This document shows positions 46,464 to 54,042 of a stretch of DNA of 64,000 nucleotides, one piece after another (position 1 is the first letter of the stretch; each line of letters starts with the position of its first letter). Position numbers and translations under genes: made by a program. The notes beneath the pieces are model-generated. The model did no database searches, had not been told where the DNA came from, and was given only the letters and a program-made list of their open reading frames with translations. The DNA lies in the NCBI RefSeq assembly GCF_001699815.1, contig NZ_MCGB01000072.1:24177-88176 (forward strand), given 5' to 3'. The stretch comes from Ralstonia pickettii. Lineage in GTDB: Bacteria; Pseudomonadota; Gammaproteobacteria; Burkholderiales; Burkholderiaceae.

Positions 46464-47028
46464 GTCTTACACAATTGCGCCGGCGATGCGCACCAACATC
46501 ACGGGAGCCCAGCAGCCCAGACAGCGGCCACAAGGGGAAAAACGCGGGAAATGAGAGAAGACCGAACTACCGGCGCCCCGAATACAGCTGAGGTGCGGCA
46601 GCGGATCTTCGATCACATCAGGCGCCGGTCAGGGAGAAGCTGAACCCAACGCCCTCAGTTGGCGAGGTGGGCTTCGCTCATGCAGGGCATGGGCGAGGTC
46701 GAACTTCGCCGCGTCGCACAAAGCGGCGGACGACAGATCGGGGGCGTGAAAGGTCGGAGCAGGCACTGCGTCATGCGCCCGTTGGGGGAGCGCGGTTGGA
46801 AGTGGAATGCGGGCGCGATCTTACCGCCAGACGGCGCTTTGGATCGCGCTATCCGCTCAGGCAAATAGAAAACGACGTCGATTGACAAGTGATTTCCTAA
46901 CCGCAGGGCTAGGGTTTACGTGGCTTTGCGGGTAAGCCAATCGAAAGTGCCTGTTGTTGCACTGCGACAATCAGCCACAGTGGCGCGCAGCCGACGTTGT
47001 CACCAAATGTGCGCCCGAAGGTTGAGCT
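46464..47028. other. Intergenic region upstream of cyoA
   Basis: About 560 bases without a convincing gene. A 77-residue frame on the - strand (46655-46888) has no ribosome site or recognisable domain. On the - strand TTGTCA (near 46885) and TATTTG at 15-bp spacing could be a weak promoter for a long cyo leader. Nothing else clear is seen. Confidence 0.45.
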
Positions 47029-47050
47029 GATAATAAGAACAATTCTCATC
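47029..47050. promoter_or_regulatory. Fur-box-like sequence
   Basis: The - strand reads GATGAGAATTGTTCTTATTATC, close to the Fur consensus ATGAGAATGATTATCATT over its left half with an inverted right half. It lies downstream of the NRAMP-like gene and about 570 bases upstream of cyoA, not next to any start codon, so its target is unclear. Confidence 0.35.
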
Positions 47051-47055
47051 TTGGA

Positions 47056-47085
47056 GAGGCCGCCGAAGCGGCCTCCCTGCGCTTT
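47056..47085 (-). terminator. Terminator-like hairpin after the NRAMP-like gene
   Basis: An 8-base stem GAGGCCGC / GCGGCCTC whose - strand loop is TTCG closed by C-G, an extra-stable tetraloop. It lies 22 bases after the transporter stop. The T-run is on the other strand, so it may act mainly as a 3' stabiliser. Confidence 0.55.
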
Positions 47086-47096
47086 TCCCTACGGCC

Positions 47097-48740
47097 TCAT
47101 TGGGCGAGCAACCCGGCAATCCGTACCAGCACCAGCCCCGCAGCCACCACGAGGTAGCCGCGCAGCACAAACATCCACGTGCGCTTGAGCGGCGTCCAAC
47201 GGGCAGGCGTGAGCTGCTCGAGCGGCGGCATCGTCCAGTGATTGCGATCCAGCACGCTCACACGCTGTGGATGGTGCGGCCGGTGCCTGCGTCGCTCGAT
47301 GCGCCATAGCACCAGCGACATGACCACGGCGATGAGCGAACCGCCGATCAGGATGGCGCCGATCTCGAATTCTCCGATCCCCGGAAACAACACAGCCGCC
47401 GTCAGGATGACGGAGAGCATCACCAGCACCGCCACCACACCGCCGGTGAAGAGGTTCATCGCGCGGCCGTTCGTCCACGGGCCCAGCACGGCCTTGTCGT
47501 TGCACAAAAGCAGCAGGAACACTGTCGCGCTTGGCAGCAGCACGCCGGCCAGCGATTGCACTGCATTGGTCAACAAACCGAGCGGCACGCCGGGCGTCAG
47601 CACCAATCCTGCGGCCAGCAAGGTCAGCCCGAAGTAGATCGCGTAGAAGCCCTTGGCTTCCGTCGGCTTGCGATGCAGCGAGTGCCGCACGGCAAACACG
47701 TCGCCGATCGCATACGCGGTCGACAACGACACCGCACAGGCGCCGATGATGCTGGCATCCAGCAGCGCAATCGCAAACAGGACACCGGCCCAGCGGCCCG
47801 AGTGGCGCTCCAGACCGTGCGCCGTGCCGAGCGCATCGGTGTAGTTGCCGAACTCTGGCGAACCGTGAAAGGCCTGGGCGCTGAAGGCGATCATCGCCAC
47901 CGCGCCGGCAATCACGAGGACGATGCCCAGCCACAGATCCGCGCGTTCATAGCGGATGAAACGGGCGGTGATGCGCTTGTCGATCACGTAGCTCTGTTGG
48001 AAGAACAATTGCCACGGCGCCACGGTCGTCCCGACGATGGCGATGATCAGCAGCATGACCTCCGCTAGCGGTGCGCCGGCCGGTAGCGCGGGCACAAAGA
48101 AGTCGCGTGCCACCTGCCCAATTGGCGGATGGACCATCACGAACACGGGAATGAGCGTGAGACTGCCGGCCACCAGCGCCAGCGCAAAGCGCTCGAAGCG
48201 GCGGAAGTCGCCGGTGGAGGCAGCCAGCATCACCAGCGCCGCCGCCGCACACACGCCCCAGTGTCTAGGGATGCCGAGGTACTCCAGCGCCAGGCTGATA
48301 CCGATGAACTCTGTCACGAGCGTCAGCGCGTTCACCAGAAACAGATCGATGACAGAGAAGCTGCCCCAGAACCTGCCGAAGCGGGCAAAGATCAACCGCG
48401 CATGGCCAACGCGCGTGACGGCGCCCAGGCGCAGCACCATCTCCTGGTTCACGTACAGCACGGGGATGAGCAACAACAGCGTCCACAACAGCGTGGTGCC
48501 GTAGTTCTGCCCGGCTTGCGTGTACGTGCCGAAGGCGCCGGCGTCGTTGTCGCCGACCATCACGATCAGGCCGGGCCCGAGGATGGCGAGCAGCGTCCGC
48601 AGACGCGCGCGCCAGCTGTTACGAGCGCCCGTATCGTGATGCGCGATGGTGCCGAGCGCGCCGCGGATGTCGCCCACATGAGCGTCGTCGAGTGCGGCAT
48701 GACGTGGCGGTGCGTCGATGCCCGAAGCGAATTGGGTCAT
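47097..48740 (-). CDS. NRAMP-family metal transporter with atypical metal-site residues
   Basis: 547 residues, about 11-12 transmembrane helices. The first helix reads GPGLIVMVGDNDAGAFGTYT; canonical Mn/Fe NRAMPs have DPGN there, and here it is D66-A-G-A69. The helix 6 motif MPHN is APWQ (241-244), so the soft-metal Met and the His are both lost. Replacement of this Met is a mark of NRAMP-related Mg transporters, so Mg2+ rather than Mn2+ or Fe2+ is a possible substrate (inference). A perfect AGGAGGTCGAC precedes the ATG. It is the last gene of a leftward unit with an OprB-type porin, a leader ORF and a 68-residue ORF. Confidence 0.88.
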   Translation of the reverse strand: MTQFASGIDAPPRHAALDDAHVGDIRGALGTIAHHDTGARNSWRARLRTLLAILGPGLIVMVGDNDAGAFGTYTQAGQNYGTTLLWTLLLLIPVLYVNQEMVLRLGAVTRVGHARLIFARFGRFWGSFSVIDLFLVNALTLVTEFIGISLALEYLGIPRHWGVCAAAALVMLAASTGDFRRFERFALALVAGSLTLIPVFVMVHPPIGQVARDFFVPALPAGAPLAEVMLLIIAIVGTTVAPWQLFFQQSYVIDKRITARFIRYERADLWLGIVLVIAGAVAMIAFSAQAFHGSPEFGNYTDALGTAHGLERHSGRWAGVLFAIALLDASIIGACAVSLSTAYAIGDVFAVRHSLHRKPTEAKGFYAIYFGLTLLAAGLVLTPGVPLGLLTNAVQSLAGVLLPSATVFLLLLCNDKAVLGPWTNGRAMNLFTGGVVAVLVMLSVILTAAVLFPGIGEFEIGAILIGGSLIAVVMSLVLWRIERRRHRPHHPQRVSVLDRNHWTMPPLEQLTPARWTPLKRTWMFVLRGYLVVAAGLVLVRIAGLLAQ

Positions 48741-48768
48741 GTCGACCTCCTTTTTTTGTGTTGTTGGA

Positions 48769-48975
48769 TTACCAGTACGTGCGCGACAGGCGCACAGCCG
48801 CCGCCGCGTAACCGTGGTTGGAAAGCGGCTGACCGCCGTCGCCTGCCCGGCGGTTGGAGGTCACGGGCACGGCGTCGGCGCGCGCAGGTGCAGCAACGCG
48901 CGGCTGCACGAACACCGAGCTGAACGGCAGTGCGATCGTCGAGAAACGACGGGCGGGAATATTGAATTTGCGCAT
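48769..48975 (-). CDS. 68-residue protein upstream of the NRAMP-like gene
   Basis: MRKFNIPARRFSTIALPFSS... with a basic, weakly hydrophobic N-terminus that could be a poor signal sequence, and a polar Arg/Ala-rich remainder. GAGGAG lies 8 bases before the ATG. The stop is 28 bases before the transporter start, so the two are co-transcribed. No family recognised. It may be a real small protein or a translated leader that exposes the transporter ribosome site. Confidence 0.5.
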   Translation of the reverse strand: MRKFNIPARRFSTIALPFSSVFVQPRVAAPARADAVPVTSNRRAGDGGQPLSNHGYAAAAVRLSRTYW

Positions 48976-49084
48976 GACACACTCCTCGCCGCGTGCGCAT
49001 ACGCGCGGCACGCAGCAATCTCCGCACGCGTTGTACACACACGCGGCGGCATGGTCGAAACGATCAAGGAGCGATGCAGATACC

Positions 49085-49114
49085 GCTGCCTTGCCTGGGC
49101 GGCAAGTCAGCAGC
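49085..49114 (-). promoter_or_regulatory. Hairpin between leader ORF and transporter
   Basis: An 11-bp interrupted stem: GCTGC-CTTGCC / GGCAAG-TCA-GCAGC with a TGGGC loop. It starts 27 bases after the leader ORF stop on the - strand. It could be one arm of a leader-controlled switch; no T-run follows, so it is not a simple terminator. Confidence 0.4.
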
Positions 49115-49140
49115 AGGGGAAAACCGTGCGGCGGACTCGC

Positions 49141-49191
49141 CTAGTGGGATACCGATGTAAATGTCGGGTAAGGTCGACTCGGACTGTCCAT
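49141..49191 (-). CDS. 16-residue leader ORF before the NRAMP-like unit
   Basis: Encodes MDSPSRPYPTFTSVSH. A perfect GGAGGA ribosome site (49197-49202) is 5 bases before the ATG, starting 6 bases after the OprB-type porin stop. The peptide has an acidic residue and three prolines early, like known Mg2+-sensing leaders such as MgtL, where ribosome stalling or destabilisation controls a downstream transporter. A second leader with the same ATGGACAGT start lies before the porin gene (50883-50921). The function is inference. Confidence 0.55.
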   Translation of the reverse strand: MDSPSRPYPTFTSVSH

Positions 49192-49207
49192 ATGGGTCCT
49201 CCTACGG

Positions 49208-50656
49208 TTAGAACTCGGCGTGGACGCGCAGGCCGAAGAACTTGGCAGGCCCGCGGTCCCGGTTGTAGCCGGGGTTCTGGATTAACTGAAAATCGGGGCT
49301 GAGCATGATGCCCTTGACCGGTTGAAAGCTGTAAAACACTTCGAGTATGCGTTCGTGGCCGTAGTTCAAGGCGCTATCGCCCAGGAACGCGCCGTTGCCG
49401 CCTGCGGCCAAATAGGCGCGATGGTCCGGGCCCAGCATGTTGAGCGAAAAGGCCGCCCCCAGCACATCGTCCGGACGCCCCCACGACGCGCCCTTGAGCA
49501 AGCCGCCAAACGACACGTTGCGCCCCGCTTCCGTAAAAGCATAGGTCTCGGTCTTATCATCCGACCAGTTCAATCGGGTGAAGAGGCCCAAGTTTTCACC
49601 CACCTTTTGCTCGAAGGACAAACCCACGCCGACCTTGGCGTGCTCACGCCGAACCAGACTCAAATCGGGCTGGCCCGCAGTGGCTTGACCGAGCGCAATG
49701 GCATCGTCAAAGCGGCCCATGCGTGCGAAGTTTCGCCATCCGAGTAGGCGCACTTTGCCCTCCTGGCCGAACAGCGTGAAGCTCTTCTCCAGTTCGAGCA
49801 TGTCGCCGTAGTGCTTGAGAAAACGGGTGTCGAGCGGCAAGCCGTTGGACTCCACCGGCTGCAGGAAGCGGCCCGCGCGCACGGCCCAGCCGAACTCGCT
49901 ATCGGTGTACTCCAGCGCAATCCCCCAGCTGTAGCCGCGCGCATCCGCAGCATAGTCGAACGACGGATGCGTCATGAACGACCAGTTTAGGAACTGCGTG
50001 CGCGGATCGTGCGCGTACTCCACCGCATCGAACACGTCGAGCACGGGCAAATTGCCCACGGTGAGTACCACGCGACGCTTGTCCACAACGTCGGCGAACT
50101 GGTTGAAGTCGGCATCGACCTTTTCGGTGTCGCCGCCCAGACCCCAGGTCTGGCGCAGGAACACGCGAGCGCGATAGAGCGTCGGGTCGGTGCCCGTGAC
50201 CTTGGCCAGTTCCCCGTTGGTTGGGCCGCCCAGCCCGTGCAGATCGGAGAATGCCTTGCCCATCACGACTTCTGGGTTGAAGTGGAACTCGGCGCCCCTC
50301 CACAACCGCATGCCGAGATCGAGCGTGGTGCTGAAGGAGTAACTGGTCGCCCGGTCCGCCGTCAGGCTGTTGTCACCGCTATACGGCGACTTGAACGCAG
50401 GTTTGGCCTGCCAGACCCAGGTGGATTGACCGTGAAAACCAAAGCGATCGCCGAACTCGCCTCCGGCAATGAGCGGCGTCGCGGCAGCCGGCACCGATGC
50501 AAGCGCCTCTGCAGCATCGGCAGCCTGGGCAGAAACCCATAGCAGCACCATGGCAGCAAAAATGGGCGGACGGCAGCCCGCAGCAGCGGCGCGCACCAGC
50601 GAGATAAGTGCGCGTACTGCCTTCCGGACGGATTTGACGATGGAAGCAAACAGCAT
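49208..50656 (-). CDS. OprB-family (carbohydrate-selective type) porin
   Basis: 482 residues from ATG 50656, supported by GAGGGGGG; the longer frame to 50803 has no export signal at its start. Basic N-terminus and hydrophobic stretch PIFAAMVLLWVSAQAADAAE serve as signal peptide. The mature barrel contains QSTWVWQAKPAFKSPYSG, SLTADRATSYSFSTTLDLGM, ALEYTDSEFGWAVRAGRFLQ and ends FFGLRVHAEF with terminal Phe. OprB proteins are outer-membrane channels usually named for sugars, but this one is in a unit with an NRAMP-like transporter, so a divalent-cation channel role is possible. Confidence 0.88.
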   Translation of the reverse strand: MLFASIVKSVRKAVRALISLVRAAAAGCRPPIFAAMVLLWVSAQAADAAEALASVPAAATPLIAGGEFGDRFGFHGQSTWVWQAKPAFKSPYSGDNSLTADRATSYSFSTTLDLGMRLWRGAEFHFNPEVVMGKAFSDLHGLGGPTNGELAKVTGTDPTLYRARVFLRQTWGLGGDTEKVDADFNQFADVVDKRRVVLTVGNLPVLDVFDAVEYAHDPRTQFLNWSFMTHPSFDYAADARGYSWGIALEYTDSEFGWAVRAGRFLQPVESNGLPLDTRFLKHYGDMLELEKSFTLFGQEGKVRLLGWRNFARMGRFDDAIALGQATAGQPDLSLVRREHAKVGVGLSFEQKVGENLGLFTRLNWSDDKTETYAFTEAGRNVSFGGLLKGASWGRPDDVLGAAFSLNMLGPDHRAYLAAGGNGAFLGDSALNYGHERILEVFYSFQPVKGIMLSPDFQLIQNPGYNRDRGPAKFFGLRVHAEF

Positions 50657-50882
50657 GAGGCCCCCCTCGTTCGCTTCTGTGACGAACGTAGGCAACGACC
50701 GGACACGGACCTCCCAATGCGACGCGCACGCAAATGCGCGGCTACATGGCCGTACCGGCGAACAACAATCGAATTCAGGAAGAGACTTGCGCAGAGAACC
50801 CACGCAAGAGCCACCGCCCGCCGTGCAATACGGCTAGGCAGCGGGAAGGCGCGAAGACGTTGCGCCGAGACTGTCTAGCCGT

Positions 50883-50921
50883 TCAAGGTGCGATCGAAGA
50901 TCGACTAGAACAACTGTCCAT
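50883..50921 (-). CDS. 12-residue leader ORF before the porin gene
   Basis: Encodes MDSCSSRSSIAP. GGAGA (50930-50934) is 8 bases upstream. The first nine bases ATGGACAGT, and a following AGTCGA, are shared with the 49141-49191 leader. After its stop the - strand has CGGCTAG ... CTAGCCG, able to form a hairpin, and 226 bases remain before the porin start. The rest of the gap to 51129 should hold divergent promoters; nothing sharper is visible. Confidence 0.45.
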   Translation of the reverse strand: MDSCSSRSSIAP

Positions 50922-51129
50922 GGAGATGGTCTCCGTAACTGTGACGGGGCGCAGAGTAACAAAGTCTCGTTGACTGCGGCAAGCGTTTTCTTGGGGCGCG
51001 CGCGAAGCCATTGCGCAGCGGCAACACTCCGGACGCAAGGCGCCTCGCAAGCCGGTATCGGTACACTGCCGTCACGCTTGAGCGCGTCACTTGGGCGCGC
51101 TCTCCACAACGACATCAGACGGACCTTGT

Positions 51130-51459
51130 ATGACGCGCTTGGCAACGCTAATCACCACGATTGCGGCAATCGCCGGTATGGCCGGCTGCTCGACGGCCGG
51201 ATTAGAACAAGCCGGGAAGGCGGGCGAATCCAAGATGATCGAACACACCCCACCCGCCACCACGTGCAAGGCGGCCGCCGCTCCCGACGACGCCCTGATC
51301 GGCAAATCCGAACAGGACGCCACAGCCCTGCTCAACGGTTGCCTCTGGCGCGTCAGCGAGCGCGATGGCAAGGCCCTGCCCGGCACCATGGATTACCGCG
51401 AAGAACGCCGCAACCTGGGCATCCAGGGCGGCAAGGTCGTCTGGGTGCGGCGCGGTTGA
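51130..51459 (+). CDS. I78-family peptidase inhibitor-like lipoprotein
   Basis: 109 residues. Lipoprotein signal MTRLATLITTIAAIAGMAGC (Cys 20). The mature part has C-x-A spacing and LIGKSEQDATALL, then TMDYREERRNLGIQGGKVVW, close to the TMDYRPDRLN pattern of I78 (Aspergillus elastase inhibitor-like) proteins. Probably protects the envelope from proteases. The start at 51130 gives the signal peptide directly. It is the last backbone gene before the tRNA-associated island. Confidence 0.82.
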   Translation: MTRLATLITTIAAIAGMAGCSTAGLEQAGKAGESKMIEHTPPATTCKAAAAPDDALIGKSEQDATALLNGCLWRVSERDGKALPGTMDYREERRNLGIQGGKVVWVRRG

Positions 51460-51632
51460 GCGTTGCGAGGCTGAATCGCGGGCGATCGGGACTCGGTAGC
51501 ACTCGGCAGAATCCACGCCGATCGCGAAACGGTGACCGTGAAGGAACGCATGCGTGCGCGAGCATGGATACCAAGCGCCGCTGGGCGTGCATCTTGGAGA
51601 AGAAACGCACGCGTAGCAGCCTGAACGCGCTC

Positions 51633-51667
51633 GCCAAAAGAAAACGGCCTCCGCGAGGGAGGCCGTT
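51633..51667 (-). terminator. Native tRNA-Thr terminator left at the island junction
   Basis: On the - strand AACGGCCTCC / GGAGGCCGTT (10-base stem, short loop) is followed by TTCTTTT. It lies 11 bases after the CCA of the tRNA fragment, as expected for the tRNA gene's own terminator. Confidence 0.8.
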
Positions 51668-51677
51668 CTCGTGATGC

Positions 51678-51722
51678 TGGTGCCGGCTGCAGGACTCGAA
51701 CCCGCCACCTGATGATTACAAA
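51678..51722 (-). repeat. 3' fragment of tRNA-Thr(UGU): island attachment site
   Basis: The - strand reads TTTGTAATCATC (anticodon loop UGU and 3' stem), then AGGTGGCGGGTTCGAGTCC and GCAGCCGGCACCA: variable loop, T-arm, acceptor strand and CCA. The 5' half is absent; upstream bases are AT-rich and unrelated. A 3' tRNA piece with its terminator but no 5' half marks the far end of an element inserted in the tRNA gene. Because the fragment points left, the island lies to the right, and the intact tRNA should be beyond 64 kb. Confidence 0.85.
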
Positions 51723-51733
51723 TTTCCTTGTAA

Positions 51734-51750
51734 ATCAATAAGTTATTGAT
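51734..51750. repeat. AT-rich palindrome near the island end
   Basis: ATCAATAA-G-TTATTGAT, a perfect 8-bp inverted repeat with one central base, 12 bases inside the attachment fragment. This could be a binding site for integrase or excisionase. Confidence 0.5.
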
Positions 51751-51899
51751 ATTCAAGAGTAAGTGACCGTAACGTTACGCAACCCAAAGTACTTTATATT
51801 CAGTAACTTAGCGTAGGGCCGCGAAACCGAAAAAAACTGATGGATGTACCGCTACCGTACCTTCCACGTCACTCGCACCGACTTACGCCAGCCCCTGTC

Positions 51900-51922
51900 G
51901 TGGCACAACATCTTTGTGCCAC
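51900..51922. repeat. Inverted repeat GTGGCACA-7-TGTGCCAC
   Basis: A perfect 8-bp inverted repeat with a 7-base spacer in the otherwise empty 51723-52026 stretch. It may be a hairpin or a protein site; no gene is adjacent on the left. Confidence 0.45.
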
Positions 51923-52026
51923 GTGACTCGTTTCCGAGCACCCCTGCACTGGCTGACTAGGCTCACAGCAGAGTGCCACCCAAGCGGCAAATAAGCGTCG
52001 CAATCAGCACATTCATGAAAAGTGCC

Positions 52027-52049
52027 ATCTTTACACATGGTGTAAAGAT
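52027..52049. promoter_or_regulatory. higBA operator
   Basis: ATCTTTACAC-ATG-GTGTAAAGAT, a perfect 10-bp inverted repeat with a 3-base spacer, ending 17 bases before the toxin start. Position and symmetry fit the autoregulatory site of a HigA-type antitoxin. Confidence 0.75.
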
Positions 52050-52066
52050 GCATAAAATCCATTGGG

Positions 52067-52363
52067 ATGGAAATCGAGTTCGCTGACCCAGACTATGACC
52101 GCTTGGAGACCGACGCCGGGTTCACGGCTGGGCTCTCCGCGCCTGTCGTGAAGGCCTACCGCAAACGGCTCCAATACATCCGCGCAGCGGCTGACGAGCG
52201 GGACTTCTATGCACAGAAGTCGCTCCACTTCGAGAAACTGAAAGGAGATAGGGACGGAGAGCATTCAATGCGGTTGAACGATCAGTGGCGTCTCATCCTC
52301 CGGCTGGAGAGACGCGGCGGGGGCAAATTGGTCGTTGTCATCAGCATCGAGGACTATCACTAA
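52067..52363 (+). CDS. higB: HigB-type toxin (RelE/ParE superfamily)
   Basis: 98 residues. Ribosome-dependent mRNA interferase family. The typical segment KSLHFEKLKGDRDGEHSMRL is followed by NDQWRLILRLE, with the basic residues used in catalysis, and it ends VVVISIEDYH. The start ATG follows TTGG and the operator. The antitoxin gene begins 13 bases after its stop; toxin-first order is typical of higBA. Confidence 0.9.
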   Translation: MEIEFADPDYDRLETDAGFTAGLSAPVVKAYRKRLQYIRAAADERDFYAQKSLHFEKLKGDRDGEHSMRLNDQWRLILRLERRGGGKLVVVISIEDYH

Positions 52364-52376
52364 ATCGGAGAGCAGC

Positions 52377-53507
52377 ATGGGTGCACGTATTCCGGCCGAG
52401 GTCTTTCCTCCCGGGGAATTTTTGAAGGACGAGCTTGAGGCTCGTGGGTGGACGCAGGCCGAGTTCGCCGAAATTATTGGTAAGGACGCACGCCTGGTCA
52501 GTGAAGTGATCAGCGGCAAGCGTTCTATTACTCCGGAAACAGCCATCGCGCTGGGGGCAGCGCTCGGCAGTTCGCCGGAGCTTTGGATGAATCTGGAGGG
52601 TCAATACCAACTATCAAAGGTCCGACCGAAAGAAGACTCTATCGCACGCAAGGCAGACTTGCATGGCCGGTTCCCCGTTCGCGAGATGGTTAAACGGGGT
52701 TGGATTGAAGCGACCAAGAGTGTCGATGTACTACAGCAGCAACTAATTGAGTTCTTCGGCATTGATGAGATCGAGCAGACTCCTCAACTTCGCTACGCGG
52801 CCAAAGCCACAACGTACCATGAGGTCCCTGTAGCGCAGGTGGCATGGTTCTGCCGAGCGAGAAAGTTGGCAGCATATTCGCCTACCGCTGCCAGCTTCAA
52901 TTCTCAACGACTGGCGGCAGCGAAAGTTCAACTCAGCGAGCAACTGGCCCACACGGACGGCACACAACGAGTGCCGGGAATTCTGGCGCAGGCCGGAATT
53001 CGATTCGTGATTGTTGAGGCTATTGCAGGCTCGAAGATCGACGGCGCATGTTTCTGGCTAGACAAAAAGAATCCTGTCGTCGCGATGTCGATGAGGTTTG
53101 ATCGGGTCGACAACTTCTGGCACACCCTCCTTCATGAGTTGGATCACGTGGAGCATGAGGAGGGACAGTCTGCACCTATCCTCGACGTAGACATCATGGA
53201 TGCCGACTCAGGCAAGCCGGACATTGAAGCAAGGGCGAATGAAAACGCGGCTGAAGCGCTCATTCCCAAGCGGGAAATGGACGGCTTTATTGCAAGGGTC
53301 AATCCAATGTTTAGCGAGGAGCAGATCGTTGGTTTTGCTCGGCGTATCGCCGTACATCCGGGCCTCGTTGTAGGTCAGCTCCAGAATCGAGGCTTGATTC
53401 CCTGGAGCTTCCATCGGAAGCACTTGGAGAAGGTCCGAGAGTACGTTGTAGCGAATGCTATTACCGACGGATTTGGTCATCGTGTGATCGAATCAGCATC
53501 GATGTGA
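52377..53507 (+). CDS. higA: HigA-type antitoxin fused to ImmA/IrrE-like metallopeptidase
   Basis: 376 residues from ATG 52377 (GGAGAGCAGC upstream). The N-terminal 100 residues are a HigA XRE domain (FPPGEFLKDELEARGWTQAE; ISGKRSITPETAIALGAAL). The C-terminal part is an ImmA/IrrE peptidase with HELDH at 253-257 and downstream acidic residues (ENAAEALIP). Most HigA proteins are about 100 residues, so this is a fusion. ImmA peptidases cleave XRE repressors; here the same chain holds both, suggesting self- or trans-cleavage that frees the toxin. That mechanism is inference. Confidence 0.9.
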   Translation: MGARIPAEVFPPGEFLKDELEARGWTQAEFAEIIGKDARLVSEVISGKRSITPETAIALGAALGSSPELWMNLEGQYQLSKVRPKEDSIARKADLHGRFPVREMVKRGWIEATKSVDVLQQQLIEFFGIDEIEQTPQLRYAAKATTYHEVPVAQVAWFCRARKLAAYSPTAASFNSQRLAAAKVQLSEQLAHTDGTQRVPGILAQAGIRFVIVEAIAGSKIDGACFWLDKKNPVVAMSMRFDRVDNFWHTLLHELDHVEHEEGQSAPILDVDIMDADSGKPDIEARANENAAEALIPKREMDGFIARVNPMFSEEQIVGFARRIAVHPGLVVGQLQNRGLIPWSFHRKHLEKVREYVVANAITDGFGHRVIESASM

Positions 53508-53516
53508 GGGATAGAA

Positions 53517-53987
53517 ATGACGACAAAGAATGAGCAACTTCAATCCATAGTTGGAGAGTATCGTCGTGCCGGCAACAAATGGCCCGCAACAATGCGGGAA
53601 GTCGCGGCATGGGCGATTAACGCGAAGCTTTGGGCGCCCCAGCCTTCAGCCGTTATCGGTCAGTGCGCAGAGGAGCTATCGCGAGCGCTTCGGGACGAGT
53701 ACGTTACTGACCCTCAAGGCCGCCGAATTCGAACCAAGCACGCAGCGGCATACACCACAGATGAAGGTGAGCAGCTTGTCCTATGGGACGATATTCGCAC
53801 GGCACCAGCTGACCATATGCGACGCGCTTTCCAACAGCGCCGGCATCAGATCCTCGGTGACTGCAAGCAACTGAAATCGGACGTCGATAGCTTCAACCAG
53901 AACCGGCAGCCACCGGAACCCATTCAGATCGTCTTCGATTTCACGTTGGACTTGGAGGAGGCCGCTTACCTGAAGCGAAGCGCTTAG
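53517..53987 (+). CDS. Protein of unknown function downstream of higBA
   Basis: 156 residues, soluble. A possible HTH-like N-terminus (WPATMREVAAWAINAKLW; AEELSRALRDEYV) resembles small proteins that follow ImmA genes in islands, but no family is certain. The C-terminal half is charged and helical (RRAFQQRRHQILGDCKQLKS). GGGATAGAAATG start; 9 bases after the antitoxin stop, so it is probably the third gene of the toxin-antitoxin operon. It converges on hsdR. Confidence 0.75.
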   Translation: MTTKNEQLQSIVGEYRRAGNKWPATMREVAAWAINAKLWAPQPSAVIGQCAEELSRALRDEYVTDPQGRRIRTKHAAAYTTDEGEQLVLWDDIRTAPADHMRRAFQQRRHQILGDCKQLKSDVDSFNQNRQPPEPIQIVFDFTLDLEEAAYLKRSA

Positions 53988-54042
53988 ACGCGTAAGGCTG
54001 CCATTGTCTTGCCCCAACCGGGGTCACCCTGGGAGCCCCCCT

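Noticed and set aside
44466..46643. Plus-strand frame of 725 residues opposite cyoA/cyoB
   Set aside because: Antisense shadow; very His/Arg/Gln-rich, while the - strand encodes conserved oxidase subunits.
46655..46888. 77-residue frame upstream of cyoA
   Set aside because: No ribosome site or family features; treated as intergenic.
53988..54042. Possible terminator between the convergent 53517 gene and hsdR
   Set aside because: CCCCAACCGGGG and GGGAGCCCCCC give only short stems without a T-run.
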